NCBI RefSeq assembly: GCF_014172405.1
Contig: NZ_WNXC01000011.1
Location: forward strand, 124,001-188,000
Length of the DNA: 64,000 bases
DNA from: Pedobacter gandavensis
GTDB taxonomy: Bacteria > Bacteroidota > Bacteroidia > Sphingobacteriales > Sphingobacteriaceae
Reading direction: 5' to 3'
The position numbers were made by a program, and so were the translations under genes. This document shows positions 33,724 to 42,217 of the stretch, piece after piece. Position 1 is the stretch's first letter. The number at the start of each line of letters is the position of its first letter. The notes beneath the pieces were generated by a model. The model was not told the origin of the DNA, ran no database searches, and worked only from the letters and a program-made list of their open reading frames with translations.

Positions 33724-34611
33724 TTACTTACCGAAATGATTAAACTTTCCGAAAACTCCCAATGGCAATTTAATACCAGAGGTTGCTTGTAAGAACAATT
33801 CTCCAGTCTCCAGGTTTTGAACCTGTGGGAAGGAAGTCTTGATCAGGTTTTCCACGATCACAGAAGAGAATCCTAAAGAGTAAGTGTTTAAGATTAAGAA
33901 GTGTTCTTCTTCATCTAACAATTGCACTACATCCTGCATCATCTCCTGAATATGGTCTTCCAGTTTCCATTTCTCCCCATTTGGTCCATGACCAAATGCT
34001 GGTGGATCTAAGATGATACCATTGTATTTTTTACCGCGTTTCAGTTCTCTTTTTACAAACTTCAAAGCATCTTCTACTACCCAACGTACATCTTTAAGGT
34101 TCGAAAGTTCCTGGTTTTCATTGGCCCAGTTTACCACCTGTTTGATGGAATCTACATGGGTGGTATCGGCACCTGCCGCTTTAGCGATCAGGGATGCTGC
34201 ACCAGTATAAGCGAAAAGATTAAGGACTTTCGGTGTAGGTGTTTTAAACTTTTTAACGCAGGAAGAGATATAATCCCAGTTTACTGCTTGCTCAGGGAAT
34301 ACACCAACGTGTTTGAAGGAAGTTAAACCTAAACGTAGGTTGATACTCACTTCATCGTTTTTATAATTCACATTCCAGCGATCAGGCAGGTGTGCAGATG
34401 TTTTTGTCCATTCGCCGGTTGTTGCCGAGCGACCTTTGAACCTGATATGGGTTAATTTTTTCCATTCTTGCTCAGACATCATCTTTTTCCATACAGCCTG
34501 AGGTTCAGGTCTGCACAAAATCAGGTTTCCAAAGCGTTCTAGTTTTTCAAAATCACCACAATCAATCAACTCGTAATCTTTCCAGTGTGTGGGTGTTAAC
34601 AGGCTTATCAT
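33724..34611 (-). CDS. SAM-dependent methyltransferase, RlmI/RlmK-related
   Basis: 295 residues. SAM motif I is VLNLFAYTGAASLIAKAAGA (about 133-152), followed by acidic HVDSIKQVVNWA, and the catalytic-region motif DPPAFGHGPNGEKWKLEDHI. This layout is that of the 23S rRNA methyltransferases of the RlmI/RlmK-C type. RlmI-type m5C enzymes have a TCS-type Cys block; here the matching stretch is LNTYSLGFSS with no Cys, which argues against m5C chemistry. It is shorter than RlmI and lacks a clear PUA domain. Likely last gene of an mlaE-mlaF-methyltransferase run, 13 nt after mlaF. Confidence 0.8.
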   Translation of the reverse strand: MISLLTPTHWKDYELIDCGDFEKLERFGNLILCRPEPQAVWKKMMSEQEWKKLTHIRFKGRSATTGEWTKTSAHLPDRWNVNYKNDEVSINLRLGLTSFKHVGVFPEQAVNWDYISSCVKKFKTPTPKVLNLFAYTGAASLIAKAAGADTTHVDSIKQVVNWANENQELSNLKDVRWVVEDALKFVKRELKRGKKYNGIILDPPAFGHGPNGEKWKLEDHIQEMMQDVVQLLDEEEHFLILNTYSLGFSSVIVENLIKTSFPQVQNLETGELFLQATSGIKLPLGVFGKFNHFGK

Positions 34612-34624
34612 AAAAATATGGGTA

Positions 34625-35377
34625 TTAAAATTTGTCTTTTGCAGCTTTCATAAAGCGGCTTGCAAAAACAAAATCATTTAGTTCTTGAATGTCAGTATGG
34701 GCGATCTCTTTGTTGGATCCTTCCCAGAATTTTTTCCCTTCGTGTAAGAATAGGATATAATCTCCAATTCCCATTACGGAGTTCATATCGTGTGTCACTA
34801 CAACAGTGGTGGTATTGTATTCCTCGGTAAGCTCTTTGATCAGCTCATCGATCACGATGGATGTTTTTGGATCCAGACCGGAATTGGGCTCATCCACAAA
34901 CAAATATTTAGGGTTCATGGCGATTGCACGGGCAATACCCACGCGCTTTTTCATTCCTCCGGAAAGTTCCGCAGGGAATAAAGCGTTTTTACCTGTCAGG
35001 TTTACTCTTTCCAAACAGAAGTTCACACGGTCCAGCTTTTCAGAACGTTTTTGGTCGGTGAACATATTTAAAGGAAACATGATGTTCTCCTCTACCGTCA
35101 TCGAGTCGAAAAGTGCAGATCCCTGAAAGAGCATCCCGATTTCTTTTCTGATCTCAATCTTTTCCTCAAAGTTCATGGTGGTGAACTCACGTCCATCATA
35201 TTCTACACTTCCTTTTTCAGGATGGTGTAAACCAATCATACACTTTAACAGGGTGGTTTTTCCTGAACCGGACCCTCCAATGATCAGGTTGGTTACCCCA
35301 GGCTTAAATACCGCGGAAATCCCTTTTAAAACATCATTGCTGCCGAATGATTTGTAAATATCTTTGATCTCGATCAT
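34625..35377 (-). CDS. mlaF: Phospholipid-transport ABC ATPase, MlaF-like
   Basis: 250 residues. Walker A GGSGSGKTT, signature LSGGMKKRVGIARAIA and Walker B LFVDEPNSGLD with the MKKR variant typical of MlaF/Ttg2A ATPases. It energises retrograde or anterograde phospholipid traffic between the membranes with MlaE. It overlaps the 3' end of mlaE by 4 nt. No mlaD (MCE protein) gene is adjacent here. Confidence 0.9.
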   Translation of the reverse strand: MIEIKDIYKSFGSNDVLKGISAVFKPGVTNLIIGGSGSGKTTLLKCMIGLHHPEKGSVEYDGREFTTMNFEEKIEIRKEIGMLFQGSALFDSMTVEENIMFPLNMFTDQKRSEKLDRVNFCLERVNLTGKNALFPAELSGGMKKRVGIARAIAMNPKYLFVDEPNSGLDPKTSIVIDELIKELTEEYNTTTVVVTHDMNSVMGIGDYILFLHEGKKFWEGSNKEIAHTDIQELNDFVFASRFMKAAKDKF

Positions 35378-36108
35378 AGTAATAACTGGGTTACGATGTA
35401 ATCACATGCCAGAATGGTAATACAGCTTACGACTACCGCTCTGGTACTTGCCTGAGCTACTTCCAAAGCACCGCCTTTAACGTAAAAACCTTCATAAGCA
35501 GGAACAGAGGTAATGATGAAACCGAATACAAAAGCCTTAACCAGGGCTACTACGATGGTGTAAGGGTTGAAGTCTGTTGTGATCCCTTGAATATATTCAG
35601 CTGCAGAAACTGCGCCCGATAAAGTACCACCAATAAATCCACCGCCAATACTCAATACCATAGAGATAATCACCAATAGTGGAACCATGGTAATTCCGGC
35701 AAGGATCTTTGGCAATATCAGGTATCCCGGAGAGTTGATTCCCATAATTTCTAAGGCATCAATCTGCTCACTTACCCGCATGGTACCAATCTCTGAAGAA
35801 ATGGCAGAACCGATTTTTCCAGCCAATACAATTGCCGTAATCGTTGGACTTAATTCCAGAATACTAGAATCTCTGTTTACAGAACCGATAATGGTTTTAG
35901 GAATGAAATCGCTCACCAGCTGAAAGGCAATCTGTAAGGTCATTACCGCACCAATGAAGGTAGAAATAATAGAAATCAGACCCAGAGAACCTACACCGAT
36001 AAAATCCATTTGTTTGAAAATGGCCTTCATATATATGCTTAACTTCTCAGGTTTCCTGAATACGGCCTTTAATAAGAGTATGTATCTGCCAAAATTGGTG
36101 AAATTCAT
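35374..36108 (-). CDS. mlaE: MlaE-family ABC permease
   Basis: 244 residues with five to six membrane segments and the conserved GSAISSEIGTMRVSEQIDALEIMGINSPGYLILPKILAG block (EIGTMRVSEQIDAL) of MlaE/DUF140 permeases. Partner of MlaF, translated with a 4-nt overlap. Role: phospholipid transport for outer-membrane asymmetry. First gene of the minus-strand run; its start is about 130 bp from the divergent SDR region. Confidence 0.92.
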   Translation of the reverse strand: MNFTNFGRYILLLKAVFRKPEKLSIYMKAIFKQMDFIGVGSLGLISIISTFIGAVMTLQIAFQLVSDFIPKTIIGSVNRDSSILELSPTITAIVLAGKIGSAISSEIGTMRVSEQIDALEIMGINSPGYLILPKILAGITMVPLLVIISMVLSIGGGFIGGTLSGAVSAAEYIQGITTDFNPYTIVVALVKAFVFGFIITSVPAYEGFYVKGGALEVAQASTRAVVVSCITILACDYIVTQLLL

Positions 36109-36292
36109 TTAATGAAAAATTAGCTATGGTAATAATGCAATATTACTACAAAGAAACAACAAAAATTGTTGGGTCATTGCTTATTTTATTAAATAATTAT
36201 TTGGTTTACTGCTCGTTTTTGCCCGTTTAAGTGTCAAAATGGCCCTAAATTATAGGGCATTTTATGTAATATTGCTGACAAATTTAGAGGAG

Positions 36293-36982
36293 ATGAATGC
36301 TGTAATTACCGGAGCCACCAAAGGAATTGGAAAGGCTATTGCCATTAAACTGGCCGAAAATGGATATAATCTTGCCATCTGTGCAAGGAATGCCGTTGAA
36401 TTGGAGGCTGTTAAAGCGGAATTGAAGCCTACCGGAGTTTCTGTTTTTACTTATGTTGCCGATCTGGGAAAAAAAGAGGAAGTTTCCACCTTCTGTAAAG
36501 CCGTATCTGAAACTTACTCCAGTATCGACGTCTTAGTGAACAACGCAGGGGTGTTTTTACCGGGTTTGATGTTGGATGAAGCAGAGGAAACTTTTGAGAA
36601 TCAGTTGAATTTGAATCTGTTGGCTCCTTATTATCTCTCTAAATATTTTGGTAAAATCATGCGTAATCAGCAATCAGGGCATGTTTTTAACATCTGCTCC
36701 ATAGCCAGTAAAGAAATCATACCAAATGCCGGTGGATACTGTGTAACTAAATCAGCCTTGCTCAGTCTTAATGATGTATGCCGGGAGGAGTTATCGAAAT
36801 ACAATGTTAAAGTGACGGCAATTTTGCCAGGTTCTACTTTAACGTCTTCATGGGAAGGGACAAATATTCCCGCGGAGCGTTTTGTACAACCAGAAGATAT
36901 TGCCAATACCATTCACACCATTTTAAATTTAAGTCATGGTGTAAACGTTGATGAAGTAACCCTAAAACCGTTGCAGTTTTAA
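36293..36982 (+). CDS. Short-chain dehydrogenase/reductase
   Basis: 229 residues from the ATG at 36293, chosen because it has an AGAGGAG SD just upstream and begins directly at the Rossmann strand (MNAVITGATKGIGKAIA). TGxxxGIG cofactor loop, NNAGV at about 82, catalytic Ser in ICSIASKEI and YxxxK (YCVTK) are present, so it should be an active NAD(P)-dependent oxidoreductase. The substrate cannot be told from sequence. It resembles 3-ketoacyl reductase-type SDRs (YwfD/FabG-like). Next gene pspC 31 nt downstream. Confidence 0.87.
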   Translation: MNAVITGATKGIGKAIAIKLAENGYNLAICARNAVELEAVKAELKPTGVSVFTYVADLGKKEEVSTFCKAVSETYSSIDVLVNNAGVFLPGLMLDEAEETFENQLNLNLLAPYYLSKYFGKIMRNQQSGHVFNICSIASKEIIPNAGGYCVTKSALLSLNDVCREELSKYNVKVTAILPGSTLTSSWEGTNIPAERFVQPEDIANTIHTILNLSHGVNVDEVTLKPLQF

Positions 36983-37013
36983 AGAAAAAAAATAAGAAAA
37001 GGAGGATATAATT

Positions 37014-37775
37014 ATGGACAAGCGATTATTTAGAAACGAACACGACAAAGTTGTAGCAGGTGTTTCCTCAGGAATTGCGGAGTATATGGAAGTAGATGTA
37101 ACCATTATCAGATTATTGTTTGTGCTTTCGACCATATTTTTGGTAGGTACAGGCGTACTGGTTTACATTGTGATGTGGATAGTTGTTCCGGTAAATAATG
37201 ACCCGACATTGAGGTTCTCCAAATTTAATGACTATTTCAAAGGCCAATCGAATAATCCGTTTAGTACGCCAGGCAGCTTTTCACAGCCTCAGCCAAAAAC
37301 AGAAAATCCGACACCTGCGAGCAATTGGACTTCATCAACGATCAATGAAGGTCCTTTCCAGGCGAGTCCTAAAATGGAGGAGTTTAATAAGCCCTTCCCT
37401 AAAACAAATAATGAAACCGGAAGGACGGTGGGTGGATTATTCCTGCTCGTTATCGGGATTTACTTCCTGATGAATGAATTTAATATCATTCCGTTCTGGT
37501 TCAGCCTGGGTAAATTATGGCCATTGGTATTTGTGGCCATTGGTGCAAGTTTCATTATGAAAGGTAAAAATAAAAATGCCTGGGAAAACTGGAAAGAACA
37601 GCAGGAACGGAATTTTGCCGGAAATCCGGTAAACCCGACGGGAGCTGCTGAAACCCCGGTGGAGCCAGTAAGCCCATTGTCTACCGATGTAGAAAATAAC
37701 ACCAATCCTTCTACACCTGATACTGGAGAGGGAACTGTGCCACCTGCAGACGACAGGTTTACTAAACATGATTAA
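37014..37775 (+). CDS. PspC-domain membrane protein
   Basis: 253 residues. N-terminal PspC domain at about 1-62 (KRLFRNEHDKVVAGVSSGIAEYMEVD, then a membrane helix IIRLLFVLSTIFLVGTGVLVYIVMWIVVP), a Pro/Ser/Asn-rich linker to about 140, and a second pair of membrane segments (VGGLFLLVIGIYFLMNEFNIIPFWF, LWPLVFVAIGASFIM) like those in LiaI/LiaF-type proteins. A consensus AAGGAGG lies upstream. PspC proteins sense or respond to envelope stress. It is followed by a LiaF-like gene, which fits this. Confidence 0.85.
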   Translation: MDKRLFRNEHDKVVAGVSSGIAEYMEVDVTIIRLLFVLSTIFLVGTGVLVYIVMWIVVPVNNDPTLRFSKFNDYFKGQSNNPFSTPGSFSQPQPKTENPTPASNWTSSTINEGPFQASPKMEEFNKPFPKTNNETGRTVGGLFLLVIGIYFLMNEFNIIPFWFSLGKLWPLVFVAIGASFIMKGKNKNAWENWKEQQERNFAGNPVNPTGAAETPVEPVSPLSTDVENNTNPSTPDTGEGTVPPADDRFTKHD

Positions 37776-37812
37776 TTAAAGGTATAGCTATTCATTATAA
37801 ATATATATATAG

Positions 37813-38781
37813 ATGAAAACAGATAGAATAATGTGGGGTATCGTACTGTTGTTTATCGGCGGTGTACTACTTCTGGAGAACTTTCATATTATTGATTTTT
37901 ACTGGCGAAATGTTATCCGTTTCTGGCCAATCTTCCTGATCATTGCGGGTGTAAATATCTTGTTTAGCAAGAATAAATCACAAGTAGGTGGTTTGGTTTC
38001 CATAGGCGTGCTGGTGATTACCTTATCTATGTTGTTTGTTAAAGGACAGCAAAGACCAGATGATCGCAGGGATTGGTTCGGAGATTCGGTTAACATAGAT
38101 ATGGATAACGACAATGACAACGATAATGATGGCGCGGATTCTAGTCGCAGTGGTTATGATGAATTGAATTTCTCTGAGCCATTCAACGCAGCATTGAACA
38201 AAAGAGTGGTGTTTAACATCTCTGGTGGAGGAACTTCTTTCCAGATTAAAGGAGAAACAGATAGTCTGTTGCAGGCTCATGTAGAGAAAAAAGCCGGGGA
38301 ATTCTCCCTGACTAAAAGCACTACAGACAGCAGCACTGCAGTGACTTTCAAAATGAAAGGTAAATCTAATTGGTCCATGAATGATGGTGGCAATGATGTT
38401 GATTTTCATTTGAATAAAAATCCGGAATGGGAATTGCACATGAACATGGGAGCAGGAGAAGTAGATTTCGACCTTTCAGACTATAAAGTGCGTACTTTCA
38501 ATTTTGATGGTGGTGCTGCGGCATTAGATATTAAACTTGGTGATCGTTTACCAATCACAGATGTGAATGTGAAAACAGGAATCGCAGATGTTAAAATCAA
38601 GATCCCTACCGCATCTGGTTGTAGGATAAAAACTAAAACCGGACTTTCTGCAAAAGACTTCACCGGATTTACAAAAATGAATGACGGGACTTATGAAACG
38701 CCAAATTACAGTACTTCAACCAACAAGATCTTTATTAATTTTGATGGTGGCCTGAGTAGTTTTGAAGTGACACGTTACTAA
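37813..38781 (+). CDS. LiaF-like envelope-stress protein
   Basis: 322 residues. Three hydrophobic segments at 1-75 (GIVLLFIGGVLLLENFHIID, FWPIFLIIAGVNILF, VSIGVLVITLSMLFVK), an Asp/Asn-rich linker (DMDNDNDNDNDG), then a beta-helical C-terminal region with repeated G-x-G-x-x-x-x-x-D-L/F pattern (MGAGEVDFDLSDY, DGGAAALDIKLG, KTGIADVKIKIP), as in the cell-wall-active antibiotics response (LiaF C-terminal) domain. The topology resembles LiaF or a toastrack-fold protein. Acts with the PspC protein 37 nt upstream by inference. A hairpin follows. Confidence 0.8.
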   Translation: MKTDRIMWGIVLLFIGGVLLLENFHIIDFYWRNVIRFWPIFLIIAGVNILFSKNKSQVGGLVSIGVLVITLSMLFVKGQQRPDDRRDWFGDSVNIDMDNDNDNDNDGADSSRSGYDELNFSEPFNAALNKRVVFNISGGGTSFQIKGETDSLLQAHVEKKAGEFSLTKSTTDSSTAVTFKMKGKSNWSMNDGGNDVDFHLNKNPEWELHMNMGAGEVDFDLSDYKVRTFNFDGGAAALDIKLGDRLPITDVNVKTGIADVKIKIPTASGCRIKTKTGLSAKDFTGFTKMNDGTYETPNYSTSTNKIFINFDGGLSSFEVTRY

Positions 38782-38800
38782 TTAAAATTTACACCTTAAT

Positions 38801-38839
38801 GGTAGGAACCGGGCGTTGGTTTGCCATCCGGTTCCTACC
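38801..38839 (+). terminator. Hairpin between the LiaF-like and RDD genes
   Basis: Perfect 12-bp stem GGTAGGAACCGG (38801-38812) with CCGGTTCCTACC (38828-38839) and a 15-nt loop. No T-run follows, so termination is uncertain; it may be a partial terminator or mRNA processing structure. Confidence 0.5.
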
Positions 38840-38857
38840 TTATAAATATCATGAAGC

Positions 38858-39478
38858 ATGGAAAACGGGGTTAACCCAGAATATACCGTTGTGATCAATG
38901 GAAAGCCAACGGGACCTTATCCTTTAGACCTGCTGAAAACATTATCCATCCTTCCGGGAACCTTTGTTCGAAAGCCTGGAATGGATGATTATAAAGAAGC
39001 TCACGAGTTCCCGGAACTGCGTGAGCTTCTTGGTTTTACTTACCGTAAGACCGCTCCGCAGTATTTTGCCTCTTTTGACCAAAGGTTGCTGGCCAGTGTG
39101 ATTGATTATTTCCTGATCACGATAGGTTATGCAGTTTTAGTGTTGCTAAGTTTCATTTTCGTTTCAGAAAAGACAGAAAGAATTGCAGCGATCGTGATCG
39201 GTTTACCCTTGATTCCATTGGCTAAGTTTTTCTATGGCAGTATTGCTGAGGCAGGAGTTAAACAGGCTACCTTGGGTAAAGCTTTGCTGAATATCCGGGT
39301 AACGGATCTGGAAGGTAATCGGATTAGCCTCGGGAATTCTTATGGTCGAAATGCTGCTAAAGCTTTATCCGTGCTTCCGGTTTTCTTTGGTTACCTGTAT
39401 AGTTTCCTCAATAGGAAACAGCAATGTTTTCATGACCTGATTGCGGAGACGCTTGTGATCAAGGATAGACTGATTTAA
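38858..39478 (+). CDS. RDD-family membrane protein with N-terminal GYF-like domain
   Basis: 206 residues. Residues 8-60 form a GYF_2-like domain (YTVVINGKPTGPYPLDLLKTL, FVRKPGMDDYKEAHEFPELRELL) and the rest an RDD domain with ASFDQRLLASVIDYFLI (Arg, Asp, Asp signature), two to three membrane helices and ATLGKALLNIRVTDLEG. The function of RDD proteins is mostly unknown; some are ion or proton exchangers. It follows the envelope-stress pair on the same strand. Confidence 0.85.
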   Translation: MENGVNPEYTVVINGKPTGPYPLDLLKTLSILPGTFVRKPGMDDYKEAHEFPELRELLGFTYRKTAPQYFASFDQRLLASVIDYFLITIGYAVLVLLSFIFVSEKTERIAAIVIGLPLIPLAKFFYGSIAEAGVKQATLGKALLNIRVTDLEGNRISLGNSYGRNAAKALSVLPVFFGYLYSFLNRKQQCFHDLIAETLVIKDRLI

Positions 39479-39491
39479 CCAACATAATCTT

Positions 39492-39499
39492 TATCTTTG
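39492..39499 (+). promoter_or_regulatory. Predicted -7 promoter box for ispG
   Basis: TATCTTTG exactly matches TAnnTTTG. It sits 14 nt after the RDD stop and 42 nt before the ispG ATG. No good -33 box is seen. Confidence 0.45.
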
Positions 39500-39541
39500 C
39501 TTCATATTTACATCGTAAGTTGATGTTGATATCTTAAATTG

Positions 39542-41509
39542 ATGGAAGAAGTTACTGTTCAAAAAGAGTTAATTGGTGGGTATTGCAATAGTTTAACCCA
39601 ATATTCTAGGTTTCTAACCCGTGAGGTGAACATCGGTGATGTGCCTATGGGGGGATTAAATCCAATTCGGATTCAGTCGATGACGACTACCGATACCATG
39701 GACACGATTGGTACTGTTGAACAGACCATTCGCATGGTAAATTCTGGTTGTGAATATGTGCGCATTACGGCACCCAGTATCAAAGAGGCAGAAAATCTGG
39801 CCAACATCAAGAAAGAATTGCGTTACCGTGGTTATCACGTGCCTTTAGTGGCCGATATCCATTTTACCCCTAATGCTGCAGAATCTGCCGCCAGGATCGT
39901 AGAAAAGGTTCGGGTAAACCCAGGTAATTACGCAGATAAGAAAAAATTCGAAAATTTAGAATATACGCAGCAAGCCTATCAGGCAGAGCTGGACAGGATT
40001 TATAAGAAGTTCATCCCATTGGTGAAAATCTGTAAAGAGTACGGTACTGCGATGAGAATTGGTACCAATCATGGCTCTTTATCAGACCGTATCATGAGTC
40101 ATTATGGCGATACCCCAAGGGGAATGGTGGAGTCTGCTATGGAGTTTATCCGCATGTGCGAAGCTCAGAATTATTATAACCTGGTGATCTCGATGAAAGC
40201 GAGTAATACACAGGTGATGGTGCAGGCTTATCGCCTACTGGTGGAAACCATGGTGAAAGAGGGGATGAATTATCCGCTACACCTTGGTGTAACCGAAGCC
40301 GGTGATGGAGAAGATGGCAGGATTAAATCGGCTGTTGGAATTGGTACCCTATTGGAAGACGGCTTGGGAGATACCATCCGTGTTTCCCTGACGGAAGATC
40401 CTGAGTTTGAAGCACCGGTAGCAAAAGCAATGGCTATGCGCTATGAAAAAAGAGCTTTAGCAGCTCCGCAAACCCCGGATCGCGAACAAATCACGATCAA
40501 AAACCTTCCATATAACCCTTATGAGTACAACCGTAGAGTGACTACTCCGGTACAGCATATTGGTGGACATCACCATCCAATCGTGATGTTGGATGTGTCT
40601 AAAGAAAACTTAAAAGATCCTTATTTCTTAACTGCGGTAGGGTATAAATATAGCGCCGGACTGGATAAATACAATATGGCCGATCAGGCTTGTGACTTGG
40701 TTTATCTGGGTGATGCATTGCCTTCGTTTTCATTTCCAGGAAATTTAAAGCAAATCTATAATTACCAGACCTGGTTAAATTTAAAAGATAAAAACAACTG
40801 TCATCCTTTGATGAGCTATACGGCCTACGAATCTGCGGTAGTAAAAGATGCACAGTTGAACTTAGTACATATTGATGCCAGTAAAGCGGTAGACTTATCC
40901 TTGTTCAAAGACAAAGATAATGTGGTGCTGGTATTGGAAACTTCTGCGGAACATGGGATGGCCGAACAACGTGCCTTCTTTATCCAGTTACTAAATGATA
41001 AAATCCAACTTCCGGTGATTATCAAAAGAAACTACCCTGACTTGAATGCCGATGATTTAATGCTGTATGCAGCAACGGATCTAGGTGCACTATTTACCGA
41101 TGGCCTGGGTGATGGAACATGGATTAGCGCGGCTGAAACGGTGGATTTATCGTTAGTAAATTCTACCAGCTTTGGTATTCTGCAAGCTACCCGTACCCGA
41201 ATCTCTAAAACGGAATATATTTCTTGCCCGAGCTGTGGACGTACTTTATTCGATCTGCAGGAAACGACTCAATTGATCAGGTCACGTACCGATCATTTGA
41301 AAGGTATTAAAATTGGCATTATGGGCTGTATCGTAAATGGTCCCGGTGAGATGGCGGATGCTGATTACGGTTACGTAGGTACCGGTCCAGGGAAGATTAC
41401 CTTGTATCGCGGCAAAGAAGTGGTTAAGAAAAACGTAAATGCAGACCGTGCGCTTGATGATTTAATCGACTTGATTAAAGAAGATGGTAACTGGGTTTAT
41501 GTCAGTTAA
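39542..41509 (+). CDS. ispG: 4-hydroxy-3-methylbut-2-en-1-yl diphosphate synthase, long form
   Basis: 655 residues from the ATG at 39542 (a TTG directly before it is an alternative). TIM-barrel N-terminus with NPIRIQSMTTTDTMD and VRITAPSIKEAENL, and C-terminal [4Fe-4S] ligands in SCPSCGRTLF and GCIVNGPGEMADADYGYVG. Penultimate enzyme of the MEP isoprenoid pathway, reducing MEcPP to HMBPP. It carries the large central insertion (roughly residues 300-500) of the plant/Chlamydia/Bacteroidota form, against about 370 residues in E. coli. Own promoter box; the DUF2911 gene follows 43 nt later. Confidence 0.95.
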   Translation: MEEVTVQKELIGGYCNSLTQYSRFLTREVNIGDVPMGGLNPIRIQSMTTTDTMDTIGTVEQTIRMVNSGCEYVRITAPSIKEAENLANIKKELRYRGYHVPLVADIHFTPNAAESAARIVEKVRVNPGNYADKKKFENLEYTQQAYQAELDRIYKKFIPLVKICKEYGTAMRIGTNHGSLSDRIMSHYGDTPRGMVESAMEFIRMCEAQNYYNLVISMKASNTQVMVQAYRLLVETMVKEGMNYPLHLGVTEAGDGEDGRIKSAVGIGTLLEDGLGDTIRVSLTEDPEFEAPVAKAMAMRYEKRALAAPQTPDREQITIKNLPYNPYEYNRRVTTPVQHIGGHHHPIVMLDVSKENLKDPYFLTAVGYKYSAGLDKYNMADQACDLVYLGDALPSFSFPGNLKQIYNYQTWLNLKDKNNCHPLMSYTAYESAVVKDAQLNLVHIDASKAVDLSLFKDKDNVVLVLETSAEHGMAEQRAFFIQLLNDKIQLPVIIKRNYPDLNADDLMLYAATDLGALFTDGLGDGTWISAAETVDLSLVNSTSFGILQATRTRISKTEYISCPSCGRTLFDLQETTQLIRSRTDHLKGIKIGIMGCIVNGPGEMADADYGYVGTGPGKITLYRGKEVVKKNVNADRALDDLIDLIKEDGNWVYVS

Positions 41510-41552
41510 TTCCTAAATTTTCATCATCTTAGGAGTACCAAAAAACTAAAAA

Positions 41553-42071
41553 ATGATGAAAAGAAACACATTACTCGCATTAACCCTGTTTATGGGATTT
41601 TTTGCCCTGAATTCAACAGCCCAGGAAAAAAAACAGAAAGCCAGTCCGCCGGCAAGTGTTAAAGAAACCACCAGTTCTGGTGTAACGATTAGTATTGACT
41701 ATAGTCAGCCTTCGGTGAAAGGGCGTGAAATCGGTAAAGAAATCGCTCCCTATGGCAAAGTATGGCGCACCGGTGCCAATGAAGCTACTACTTTTGAAGT
41801 GAGCAAAGACGTTAAAATTGAAGGGAAAAGCCTTCCTGCAGGTAAATATGGTTTGTACACCATTCCTGGAGAGAAAGAATGGACGATTATTTTCAATAAA
41901 ACCTGGAAACAGTGGGGAACAGACTACGCTGAAAAAGATGATGCTTTACGCGTGACTGTGAAACCTGAAAAATCTTCGGTAGCAACAGAGCAAATGACTT
42001 TTAAAATCGACAAATCTGGTAAAGTAACCTTACTTTGGGGAGATAAATCTGTTTCTTTTCGTGTAAAATAA
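41553..42071 (+). CDS. DUF2911-family secreted protein
   Basis: 172 residues with a signal peptide (MMKRNTLLALTLFMGFFALNSTAQ). The body has the DUF2911 signature: VTISIDYSQPSVKGREIGKEIAPYGKVWRTGANEATTFEVSKDVKIEGKSLPAGKYGLYTIPG and WTIIFNKTWKQWGTDY. Beta-sandwich, periplasmic, function unknown. The ATG three bases later is an equal alternative. Confidence 0.85.
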   Translation: MMKRNTLLALTLFMGFFALNSTAQEKKQKASPPASVKETTSSGVTISIDYSQPSVKGREIGKEIAPYGKVWRTGANEATTFEVSKDVKIEGKSLPAGKYGLYTIPGEKEWTIIFNKTWKQWGTDYAEKDDALRVTVKPEKSSVATEQMTFKIDKSGKVTLLWGDKSVSFRVK

Positions 42072-42123
42072 GACAAAGCTATTCTTAATACAATAGGAGT
42101 TCGGTAGCTATGTGCTCCTTGCT

Positions 42124-42214
42124 AAAAAAAAGAGACAGATGAAGGATAAGGCCTAGGAATTTTGCCCGCTTCAGGGCAAAGGTTCCAGACTTAGCGTCAT
42201 CTATCTCTTTTTTT
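42124..42214 (-). terminator. Structured 3' element, copy B; terminator-like hairpin
   Basis: Arms 42125-42142 and 42197-42214 pair over 18 positions; the one irregular pair is G.U on the minus strand. Inside, GGAA 42156-42159 pairs with TTCC 42183-42186 and TTTGCCC 42161-42167 with GGGCAAA 42174-42180, with a TGAAGC loop on the minus strand. On that strand it begins 3 nt after the hydrolase stop and ends in eight T. The DUF2911 gene converges from the other side, and the A/T-runs on both arms would allow use in both directions. The core is homologous to the copies at 626-705 and 1956-2049. Confidence 0.72.
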
Positions 42215-42217
42215 AAT

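Noticed and set aside
36242..36258. Hairpin GCCCTA/TAGGGC upstream of the SDR gene as a terminator or riboswitch
   Set aside because: Only 6 bp with an AT loop and weak T-run, and no upstream plus-strand gene to terminate; no riboswitch consensus is visible.
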